DNA of 64,000 bases from Hohaiivirga sp031546825 (lineage in GTDB: Bacteria > Pseudomonadota > Alphaproteobacteria > Rhizobiales > Beijerinckiaceae). The stretch covers positions 62,001 to 126,000 of the forward strand of contig JAVBJU010000019.1 of the NCBI GenBank assembly GCA_031546825.1, read 5' to 3'. The position numbers and the translations under genes were made by a program. The notes under the pieces are model-generated. The model was not told where the DNA came from, did no database searches, and was given only the letters and a program-made list of their open reading frames with translations. Positions 41,797 through 49,434 of this stretch are shown here, piece by piece (the stretch's first letter is position 1; each line of letters opens with the position of its first letter).

Positions 41797-43620
41797 TTAA
41801 CGCCTACCGAACAACTTCTCGATGTCGGAAAGTTTCAGCGCGATGTAGGTCGGGCGGCCATGGTTGCACTGGCCCGACAGCGGGGTGGCTTCCATCTCGC
41901 GTAAAAGCGCATTCATCTCCTCGGGCCGCAACCGCCGCCCGGCCCGGATCGAACCGTGGCAGGACATGCGCGACAGCACCGCGTCAACCCGCTCCTCGAC
42001 CGGTGAATTCGCCGATAATTCGGCAAGGCCATCGGCCACATCCTGAATGATCGCCCGGATAGAGCCCTTGACCAGCAAGGCGGGCACCTCGCGCACCAGC
42101 ACCGCGCCCGGCCCGAAGCTCTCAAGCGAAAGCCCTATTTTTTCAAGGTTTTCGGCCTCGCCCATGACCCGCTCGGCGTCAATGGGGTCCATCTCAACCA
42201 CTTCAGGGATCAGCAAAAGCTGGCGCTCGATGCCGTTATCGTCACGCTGCTTCTTCAGCCGCTCATAGACCAGCCGCTCATGGGCCGCGTGCTGATCGAC
42301 AATCACAATGCCGTCTTCGGTCTGGGTGATGATGTAGGTTTCGTGCACCTGGGCGCGTGCAGCACCGAGCGGCAGCACCAGTTCTCCCGCCGTGACCTCG
42401 GCCATGCCCGCGCGGGCATCCGCTGAAGGGGCGGCAAAGGGTGCCTGCTCCTCATGCAACCCGGCGGCGGCACCCATAGTCTCGAACGGCCGCTGCCAGC
42501 CCTGTGCGGAGACAGGCGGGGGACGCGGCGGATTGTAACTTGTGAACGAAGCCTGGCGAAACATCACCGGCTCGGGCCGAAGGCTTTCCAGCGTGCGATC
42601 GGCACCGGTGGTGGCGGATTTGAACCCCGAGCGATGGATGGCGTCACGGATGGCGGAGACCACCATATTACGCACCAAAACCGCATCGCGGAAGCGCACT
42701 TCGGTCTTGGCCGGGTGTACGTTGACATCCAACTGGCCGGGCGGCAGGTCAATTTTCAAGGCCAGAACCGGATGGCGGTCTGAGGCCATCACATCGGCAT
42801 AGGCCCCACGCACCGCGCCGAGCAAGAGCTTGTCGCGCACCGGGCGACCATTGACGACGAAATGGATATGGCTTGAGGTGCCGCGATGGAAGGTCGGCAG
42901 GCCCGCAAAGCCGAAAATGGTGGTGCCCTCGCGGGTCAGATCCACCTCCATGGCGTTATCGAGGAAGTCCTTGCCCAAAATCTTGGCGGCCCGACGCACA
43001 AAACCCTCGTGGGTTGCGGGCTCTGTGGGATAAAGCGCGGGTGCCCCACCCTCAAGAGCGAGGCTGAAACGAATTTCCGGATGAGCAATGGCGATGCGCC
43101 GCACCGTCTCGGTCACCGCCTGGGTTTCCGAGCGGTCGGTCTTCATGAATTTGAGGCGTGCGGGCGTGGCGTAGAACAGGTCACGCACCTCGATACGCGT
43201 GCCGCGCGGCGCGGGCGCGGGCTTGACCGCCCCCTTCACACCGCCTTCGACAGTGAGCGCAGAGCCGGTTTCCGCCTCCCGCGTCCGGGTCAGGATATTC
43301 AGCCGCGCCACGGCGGCAATTGAGGGCAGCGCTTCGCCTCGGAAGCCCAGTGTGGCAATGGCAAACAGATTGCCATCCTGCAGCTTGGAGGTCGCATGGC
43401 GCTCCACCGCCAGCATCAGGTCATCTGCGCCCATGCCGGAACCGTCATCGGTGACACGGATCAACTCGCGCCCGCCCCCTTCGACGGCAATGTCGATGGC
43501 TTTTGCGCCCGCATCAATGGCGTTCTCAACCAGCTCTTTAACCACAGCGGCGGGGCGCTCAATCACCTCACCGGCTGCGATCTGATTGACGAGAATCGGG
43601 TCGAGATAACGGATGGACAT
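41797..43620 (-). CDS. mutL: DNA mismatch repair protein MutL
   Basis: A 607-residue protein. The GHKL ATPase motifs are ELVENAIDAGAKAIDI, DDGSGMG and TLGFRGEALPSIAAVA, all in the first 110 residues. The C-terminal dimerisation domain holds DQHAAHERLVYERL and ends QCNHGRPTYIAL. The DQHAAHER-x motif and the CxHGRP motif are those of the endonuclease-type MutL, as expected in species without MutH. The gene ends 2 bases before pgi begins its stop (pgi upstream on the same strand), so they form one unit. Confidence 0.96.
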   Translation of the reverse strand: MSIRYLDPILVNQIAAGEVIERPAAVVKELVENAIDAGAKAIDIAVEGGGRELIRVTDDGSGMGADDLMLAVERHATSKLQDGNLFAIATLGFRGEALPSIAAVARLNILTRTREAETGSALTVEGGVKGAVKPAPAPRGTRIEVRDLFYATPARLKFMKTDRSETQAVTETVRRIAIAHPEIRFSLALEGGAPALYPTEPATHEGFVRRAAKILGKDFLDNAMEVDLTREGTTIFGFAGLPTFHRGTSSHIHFVVNGRPVRDKLLLGAVRGAYADVMASDRHPVLALKIDLPPGQLDVNVHPAKTEVRFRDAVLVRNMVVSAIRDAIHRSGFKSATTGADRTLESLRPEPVMFRQASFTSYNPPRPPPVSAQGWQRPFETMGAAAGLHEEQAPFAAPSADARAGMAEVTAGELVLPLGAARAQVHETYIITQTEDGIVIVDQHAAHERLVYERLKKQRDDNGIERQLLLIPEVVEMDPIDAERVMGEAENLEKIGLSLESFGPGAVLVREVPALLVKGSIRAIIQDVADGLAELSANSPVEERVDAVLSRMSCHGSIRAGRRLRPEEMNALLREMEATPLSGQCNHGRPTYIALKLSDIEKLFGRR

Positions 43621-43622
43621 TA

Positions 43623-44939
43623 TCAGCCTTCGGCGAGGTATTTCTTGGCGAGAATCTTGCCTTCCTCAACGGCTGGCTGATCGAACGGATCGACGCCCAA
43701 GCCGTATCCGGTGAGAATGGTTTCCAGCATGAAATGCATCAGCAATTCGCCCAATGTGCGCTCATCGAGGCTCTCGATGTGGATGCGCCGCGTCGGGCGG
43801 CTGTTGCGGGCGAGCGTGTCGGCAGTGGCGCGGCCTTGGGCGGCCACCATGTCACCGATATGCTTATCGGCGAAATCCGGCTCATGGGCGCGCTTCGATA
43901 GGGCGGCATCCATCACTGGCCCTTTACCGGCAACACCCGTGGTCATCACGGTGAAGAGCTTATCGGCGGGGCCGCCGAGATAAAGCTGCAACTGGCTGTG
44001 CTGGTCCACCGGGCCGATGGCGGCAACCGGTGTCGTGCCGTGGCCGTTCTTGCCAAGGCTTTCCGCCCACAATTGCACCCACCAGCGGGTGAAGCGCTCA
44101 AAGCGGTCGGAATAGGCAATGATGGTCGAGATCGGCTTGCCTTCCATGATGGCAGCAAGGTTGAGCGCTGCCCCCGTTGCCGCAGGCAGCGCGTGGGCCG
44201 GGCCACCATTGATGAGACCGGCGATGGCATCGCCCGCGCCCTTGCGGATGGCGGCAATGTCGAGGCCAAGCACAGCGGCGGGCAGCAGGCCGACATTGGT
44301 CAGCACCGAATAGCGCCCGCCCACATTGGGGTCATGCTCCAGGAAAGTAACGCCTTCAGGCTCAAGAAGATCACGCAACGCGTTCTTGCCGCCGGGCTTG
44401 CGCGGCTCCGACAAGCCGACGAACATTTCGCCCGCCTTATCGCGCAGACCGGATTTTTCCAGAAGCGCGAGGATGGCGATGCACTGCATCAAGGTCTCAC
44501 CGGTGCCGCCCGATTTGGAAATGGCGGCAAAGCGCGTGGTGGCAATGGGCAACCGCTGCAACACCCGGCCAAAGGTCACCGGGTCGAGGTTATCCATGAA
44601 ATGGATGCGCGGCTTTTCCTGAAAACGCTCAAGACCGGGAATTTTATAATCGCGCAATTGGGCAAGCGCCTGCGCGCCAAGGCTCGATCCGCCAGTGCCG
44701 AGAACCACCACATCGGTCGCATCCTTGCGCAGCTTGGTCGCCGCTGCCTCGATGGCCGCAAAATCCGCCGTCATCTCCGGCAACCGCAGCAGGGGCAGGC
44801 GCTTTTGCGCGTAATCGTCACGCAGGCGAGCAACCGCCTTATCCACCAACACCTCCGCCGCCGAAAACGCCGTCTGCGGAAAGCCCCCGGCACCGATTTT
44901 TTCAGAACGGGCCAGATCAATCGATTGCTGAAGCGCCAT
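43623..44939 (-). CDS. pgi: Glucose-6-phosphate isomerase (short form)
   Basis: A 438-residue protein. VVLGTGGSSLGAQAL and ISKSGGTGETLMQC bind the sugar phosphate, VGGRYSVLTNVGLLPAA is the PGI signature 1, and DQHSQLQLYLGG plus GVDPFDQPAVEEGKILAKKYL hold signature 2. At about 440 residues this is the shorter bacterial type. It interconverts glucose 6-phosphate and fructose 6-phosphate. The start is followed by a 3-gene minus-strand unit with mutL; the promoter lies in 44940-45150. Confidence 0.93.
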   Translation of the reverse strand: MALQQSIDLARSEKIGAGGFPQTAFSAAEVLVDKAVARLRDDYAQKRLPLLRLPEMTADFAAIEAAATKLRKDATDVVVLGTGGSSLGAQALAQLRDYKIPGLERFQEKPRIHFMDNLDPVTFGRVLQRLPIATTRFAAISKSGGTGETLMQCIAILALLEKSGLRDKAGEMFVGLSEPRKPGGKNALRDLLEPEGVTFLEHDPNVGGRYSVLTNVGLLPAAVLGLDIAAIRKGAGDAIAGLINGGPAHALPAATGAALNLAAIMEGKPISTIIAYSDRFERFTRWWVQLWAESLGKNGHGTTPVAAIGPVDQHSQLQLYLGGPADKLFTVMTTGVAGKGPVMDAALSKRAHEPDFADKHIGDMVAAQGRATADTLARNSRPTRRIHIESLDERTLGELLMHFMLETILTGYGLGVDPFDQPAVEEGKILAKKYLAEG

Positions 44940-45150
44940 GCGTCATCTCCTTCGAGAACAGAGCCGTGAAAGGGGAAATATCGTTTTCCCACGGGCCAGA
45001 TCATTCATAACGTCAGACGTTTAACCGCAGCCAACCTGACCCCGGCATGAACAAAGATTCGAGACGATAAGGTAGCGGATTGCGGGGCGACAGGGAACGG
45101 GTTTCGCACACATCATCGACTGCGCCCCCTACTCGATGTCGCACCCGAAC

Positions 45151-46437
45151 TCACACCCCCTGCGGCCTGCCCGCAATCGCCACCAGCATCTTTCCGTCGC
45201 CAAACACCCGGCGGGAGACGCGGCGGATGTCTTCTGCTGTTACAGCGGTGATCATGGCGTTGCGCCTCTCGAGATAATCAAGCCCAAGGCCTTCGAAGGC
45301 GATCTGCACCAGCTGATGCGCGATCTTGGTCGAGGTGTCGAAGCCAAGCGCATAGGAGCCGGTGAGATAATCCTTGGCCTTTTGCAGTTCGTCGGCATCT
45401 GGCCCGTCGGTTTCCAGGCGCATCATCTCGCTGGCGATCACTTCGAGGCATTCACCGACCCGCTCATTTTTGGTGGCAGTATAGCCCATTGATAAGGCTG
45501 CGGCGCGATAGCTCATCAGCGAAGTGCCGACGCCATAAGCCAGACCGCGCTTCTCGCGCACTTCCTGGAACAGACGGGAGGTAAACGCGCCGCCGCCATA
45601 GATGTGGTTCAACACGAAGGCCGGTGTGAAATCCGGGTCGCTCCAGGAGACGCCTTCATAGGCGAAGCGGACCACCGATTGCGGCACATCGAGATCGTCA
45701 ATCACGCGGGTGCCGCGACCGGCGAGCGAAACTTTAGGCACCGGCACGAGGCGGTTGGCGGCAGGCAGCGCGGCGAAGGCGCGGTCCATGAGCCCACCAA
45801 GCTCGGCGTCGTCAAACGCGCCGACGGCAGCAACCCGAAGCTGAGCCTTGGAAACAATGTTGCGGTGCGCCGCGATGATATCCTCGCGGGTAATCGCCGC
45901 GATGCTCTCAACCGTGCCGCTGATCTGGCGTCCATAGGGATGATCGGGAAACGCTGCCAGCGACAGCGCTTGCGACGCCATGAAGCCGGGGTCATTCTGC
46001 TGGTAGCGCAACCCGGCAATGGTCTGGGCACGGACACGCTCAATGGCATCTGCATCAAAGCGGGGCTCAAGCATGGCGAGCCGCAGCAGCTCAAAAGCCT
46101 TATCGGCGTGGGTGACCAGCGTCTTGAGCGATCCGGAAAAGCCGTCATGTCCGGCATGGAAGCTCAGTTCAATGGCGTGCGCCGCCAATTCTTCCTGGAA
46201 GGCATCCGATGTCAGATGGCCCGCGCCTTCATCGAGCAGCCGCGCCATGAGCTGGACCGTGCCCTCGCGACCGATGGGGTCTTGCGCGGCACCGCCCTCC
46301 ATCATGAACGAGATGGCAATCAGCGGCGCGATATCGGAATGGACGCACCAGGCTTCGATGCCGCCTGGCGAAACAAACACCCGCGCCGATGCCGGAGACT
46401 TACGCCCTTCCGGGCCATGATTTTTAACATTGCTCAT
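45151..46437 (-). CDS. M16-family peptidase-like protein without the zinc motif
   Basis: A 428-residue M16 fold protein. At the place of HxxEH it reads QLMARLLDEGAGHLTSDAFQEELAAH, so the zinc ligands are missing. The later helix LARGVDVP-type segments and the glycine-rich loop HIYGGGAFTSRLFQEVREKRGLAYGV are intact, which is the pattern of the inactive partner in bacterial M16 heterodimers. It starts 3 bases after the active partner and so is almost certainly its subunit. VFVSPGGIEAWCVHSDIAPLIAISF at the N-terminus shows no clear signal peptide. Confidence 0.88.
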   Translation of the reverse strand: MSNVKNHGPEGRKSPASARVFVSPGGIEAWCVHSDIAPLIAISFMMEGGAAQDPIGREGTVQLMARLLDEGAGHLTSDAFQEELAAHAIELSFHAGHDGFSGSLKTLVTHADKAFELLRLAMLEPRFDADAIERVRAQTIAGLRYQQNDPGFMASQALSLAAFPDHPYGRQISGTVESIAAITREDIIAAHRNIVSKAQLRVAAVGAFDDAELGGLMDRAFAALPAANRLVPVPKVSLAGRGTRVIDDLDVPQSVVRFAYEGVSWSDPDFTPAFVLNHIYGGGAFTSRLFQEVREKRGLAYGVGTSLMSYRAAALSMGYTATKNERVGECLEVIASEMMRLETDGPDADELQKAKDYLTGSYALGFDTSTKIAHQLVQIAFEGLGLDYLERRNAMITAVTAEDIRRVSRRVFGDGKMLVAIAGRPQGV

Positions 46438-46440
46438 GTT

Positions 46441-47772
46441 TTAATCTGCCTTCTTGACGAGGTAGCCGGTTACCGAGCGCGGCAGGGTCAGGTAGCGTTC
46501 CATGACCGCCTGCAGATCGGAGCGGGTAATCTCATTGATGGCTATCGGCCAGCGTCGGATATCGGCAATCGTTTCACCAATGGCGAGCCCCGAGCCATAG
46601 ATGCGCGCCATGGAGGTCTGGCTATCCGCCGAATAAACGGTTTCGGCAATCAGGCGCGTCTTGGCCTGCGCGATGGCGTCATCGGTAAATGCCTCTTCAC
46701 GGGCCCGCAGAATGGCAGCGTCCAGCTCCGCTTCGACGGCCTCAAGCGTGCCGTTTTCCGCCGGAATGGCGTAGAGTGCAAAGCGCGTATCATCGAGCGC
46801 GCCTGCCATATACCAGGCTCCGGCATTCACCGCGACTGCGCGTTCCAGCACCAGTTGGCGATAGAGATACGAGGTTGCGCCACCGCCGAGGATTTCCGCG
46901 AGCAGCTCGAAAACATGGGCGTCATCGCCCTCTGCCGTGCGGGAGGACGGCGTCAGATACATGCGCTGCACCATGGCCTGTTCGACCTTGGGGTCGGCAA
47001 CGGTGACGCGGCGCGCGGCAACGGGCAAAGGCTCGCGCGGACGCCGCCGGAGGGGCGCAACCGGCGGGCGGGCGCGCGGCGCGATTTGCCCATAGGTCTT
47101 TTCCGCCATTGTGCGCACGGTTTCAGGCGTCACATCCCCGGCAACAACCAGAATGGCGTTTTCCGGGGTGTAGAACCGCTGGTAATAATCCATGGCCTCA
47201 GTGCGACCGAGCGTTTCGATCTCATGCATCCAGCCGATGATCGGCAGCCCGTAGGGGTGATGCACGAACAGGCCCGTCGCCATCGCCTCGCCGAGTTGCG
47301 CCGCCGGGTCGGTTTCGACACGCATGCGGCGTTCTTCAAGCACAACATCGCGCTCGGGCGCAATGACGCTCTCCTCGAGCAGAAGATTGGCCATACGGTC
47401 GGACTCGAACTCCATCATGGTTTCGAGATGTTCGCTGGCGATGCGCTGAAAATAAGCCGTGTAGTCATAGGAAGTGAAAGCGTTTTCCTGCCCGCCAAGC
47501 GCTGAGACAACCTTGGAAAACGCGCCCTCTGGGTGCTTCGCAGTGCCCTTGAACATCAGGTGTTCGAGAAAATGGGCGATACCGGAATGACCGATCGGAT
47601 CATCGGCAGAGCCATTGCGATACCAAATCATGTGGGTGACGACCGGCACCCGATGATCGGGAATGACGACCACATCAAGGCCATTGTCGAGCGTGAAGGA
47701 TGAAATATCCGGCCCGAACTCCCCGATCAAAGCGGCACCTTTATCGGCGTCCGGCTTTATTTTCTGTGACAT
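46441..47772 (-). CDS. M16-family zinc metallopeptidase, active subunit
   Basis: A 443-residue protein. The zinc site is HFLEHLMFKGT (HxxEH), with the downstream Glu in a helix about 75 residues later. The ALGGQENAFTSYDYTAYFQ and EILGGGATSYLYRQLVLERAVAVNAGAWY segments are typical of the mitochondrial-processing-peptidase-like family. With the inactive gene downstream it forms the usual two-subunit peptidase. Its substrate is unknown. It sits beside lspA and ileS, the conserved neighbourhood in Hyphomicrobiales. Confidence 0.92.
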   Translation of the reverse strand: MSQKIKPDADKGAALIGEFGPDISSFTLDNGLDVVVIPDHRVPVVTHMIWYRNGSADDPIGHSGIAHFLEHLMFKGTAKHPEGAFSKVVSALGGQENAFTSYDYTAYFQRIASEHLETMMEFESDRMANLLLEESVIAPERDVVLEERRMRVETDPAAQLGEAMATGLFVHHPYGLPIIGWMHEIETLGRTEAMDYYQRFYTPENAILVVAGDVTPETVRTMAEKTYGQIAPRARPPVAPLRRRPREPLPVAARRVTVADPKVEQAMVQRMYLTPSSRTAEGDDAHVFELLAEILGGGATSYLYRQLVLERAVAVNAGAWYMAGALDDTRFALYAIPAENGTLEAVEAELDAAILRAREEAFTDDAIAQAKTRLIAETVYSADSQTSMARIYGSGLAIGETIADIRRWPIAINEITRSDLQAVMERYLTLPRSVTGYLVKKAD

Positions 47773-48121
47773 ATTTCCGCCCTTCCCGTTGTGAACCGGA
47801 CAGCAAAGGCGGCGCGCCGCCGTTGGCTGTCATCGACCCCGTTCACCGTGCGACGACAGACCATAACTGTGTGCACCTTGCCATGAGTATCAAATAGAGC
47901 ACCCCACGATTTCATAAATCATCCGGTGCTCGGTTTCTTTCAGCATCAGGCGGTTCGCTTGCACCAACCCATATCTCTCTTGCCAGTCCCGCATTGGGTG
48001 GCGGCTTCGTATCTCTGCCGCTGAAAAGCGGGGCCGTCTTTTTACGGCACGTTCATTCAAACAGAAGGGCGCATGACATGATGCGCCCTCTTTGAGAATG
48101 ACCGGAGTTCGCGGCGCTACT
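47773..48121. other. Intergenic region between M16 peptidase and the secreted Pro-rich gene
   Basis: 349 bases with no coding sequence I trust. It holds the promoter of the minus-strand M16 pair near 47773-47900 and a hairpin (48066-48093, listed separately). Nothing else is recognisable. Confidence 0.5.
48066..48093. terminator. Hairpin terminator after the Pro-rich secreted gene
   Basis: AGGGCGCAT (48066-48074) and ATGCGCCCT (48081-48089) pair perfectly around GACATG. On the plus strand CTTTG follows and on the minus strand TCTGTTTG, so it is more likely the end of the minus-strand gene that stops at 48122. Confidence 0.65.
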
Positions 48122-48817
48122 CTAGCGCTCCGCGTCCCGCTTGCGCTTCTGGTTCTGGATATAATAAGCGCTGGACGGATCTTCCTTGTCTTCAGCGTCG
48201 TAGGTCGGCTTGATGGTGCCGCCGCCCGCAGCCTTGCGATAGCCGGACGGCGGATCGGTCAGGGCCTTGCGGGAAGGCTCGGCCCCAGGTGCCGTTTCCT
48301 CGGAGGTGCTGCTACGACCCATCTTCCGCAATTCCGCTGGCGGAACCCAGCCTGCGGAATTCATTTTCGAATTGGGGGCATTCACCGGTGTGCGATCATT
48401 GGGGTCGCGCCCGGCTGAGCGTGTTGCTTTCAACTGATCGGCAGGCAAACGTCCATCGGCACGGTTGGCATTCCACTCTTCGGTTTGGGTCCGTGGCCGG
48501 ACTGCATCTGCCTTGCGCTCACGGGCGGCGGCGACATCCGGGTCCTTCGGCCAGTTGGTCAGCTTGCGCTCGCCATAGCCGCCTTCGACGGGCGGCGGCA
48601 GGGCAAGGGTTCCCCCCTTGGGCACAACCAGCGGTGCGCGTTCGCGGTATTCGATGGGGTCTTTGTCTTCGGGCAGGAACCCGAGTTTGCCCAGAAGATT
48701 CTTGGCGAGCTCGCCTTCTTCCTCGGCATGGGCCACGGTGACCGCGCTGCTTGCCGCAAACGCCATGAAACCGACCATTGCCAGACGTGCCCAGTGCAGA
48801 CTCTTGAAACCAGTCAT
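48122..48817 (-). CDS. Secreted proline-rich protein, family unknown
   Basis: A 231-residue protein with a signal peptide (ARLAMVGFMAFAASSAVTVAHA). The mature part is hydrophilic and probably disordered: IEYRERAPLVVPKGGTLALPPPVEGGYG near the N-terminus, then Arg-, Asp- and Pro-rich sequence with PNSKMNSAGWVPPAELRKMG. There is no lipobox Cys. The EYRERAPLVVP segment and its place between lspA and the M16 pair resemble the DUF3035-type lipoproteins of other alphaproteobacteria, but I do not assign that family. Confidence 0.78.
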   Translation of the reverse strand: MTGFKSLHWARLAMVGFMAFAASSAVTVAHAEEEGELAKNLLGKLGFLPEDKDPIEYRERAPLVVPKGGTLALPPPVEGGYGERKLTNWPKDPDVAAARERKADAVRPRTQTEEWNANRADGRLPADQLKATRSAGRDPNDRTPVNAPNSKMNSAGWVPPAELRKMGRSSTSEETAPGAEPSRKALTDPPSGYRKAAGGGTIKPTYDAEDKEDPSSAYYIQNQKRKRDAER

Positions 48818-48939
48818 TGTCGTATTCGTCCCGATTAAACCACCACCGGCCCTATGGGCTTAATATGGTTTTGTTAAGGCATTCCGAGGATAGGCCACTC
48901 CGTCGGCCATGTCCATGCGTTGATTTGTCAGACAGGGCG

Positions 48940-49434
48940 TCACTGTCTCGCGCGTTGTTTTTCCAGGAAAAACGAGTCGATCAGCAGCCCGATGACACCA
49001 GCAACAATGGCCGCGTCGGCAATGTTGAAAATGTACCAGGAGAACGCGCCCACGTGAAAATAAACGAAGTCGAACACCGCACCGTAGGCGACGCGGTCGA
49101 TGGCGTTACCGATGGCCCCGCCGACGATCAGCCCCAAGGACACCGCAAGCACGGTGAACGCCACACGGCTCATCCAGATGGCCAGGCCGATTGCGGCGGC
49201 GATGGAAATGATAATCAGCGCCCAACGACCCATATCCGAGCTTTGCTGGAACAACCCATAGGAAATGCCCCGGTTCCACTCCACCGTGAGGTCCAGAAAC
49301 GAGGTGAGCGACAGGGGGTAACGAAACGGCAACTCGTAGCCGAACAGCAAATAGAGCTTGGACGCCTGGTCGGCCATGAGCGTTAACAACGCCCATAACC
49401 ATCCAAGGCGCGCGGCCCGGCTAAGGCCCTTCAT
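48940..49434 (-). CDS. lspA: Lipoprotein signal peptidase
   Basis: A 164-residue protein with four membrane helices. The two catalytic Asp residues are in GAIGNAIDRVAYGAVFDFVYF and FNIADAAIVAGV, and ADQASKLYL is the N-terminal motif. It removes signal peptides of lipoproteins. The ATG at 49434 overlaps the ileS TGA by 4 bases; the frame extends upstream inside ileS but not as coding sequence. ileS-lspA is the common gene order. Confidence 0.95.
   Translation of the reverse strand: MKGLSRAARLGWLWALLTLMADQASKLYLLFGYELPFRYPLSLTSFLDLTVEWNRGISYGLFQQSSDMGRWALIIISIAAAIGLAIWMSRVAFTVLAVSLGLIVGGAIGNAIDRVAYGAVFDFVYFHVGAFSWYIFNIADAAIVAGVIGLLIDSFFLEKQRARQ

Noticed and set aside
45604..47505. Long plus-strand frame (633 codons) opposite the M16 pair
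   Set aside because: Shadow of the two M16 genes, His- and Arg-rich without domains.
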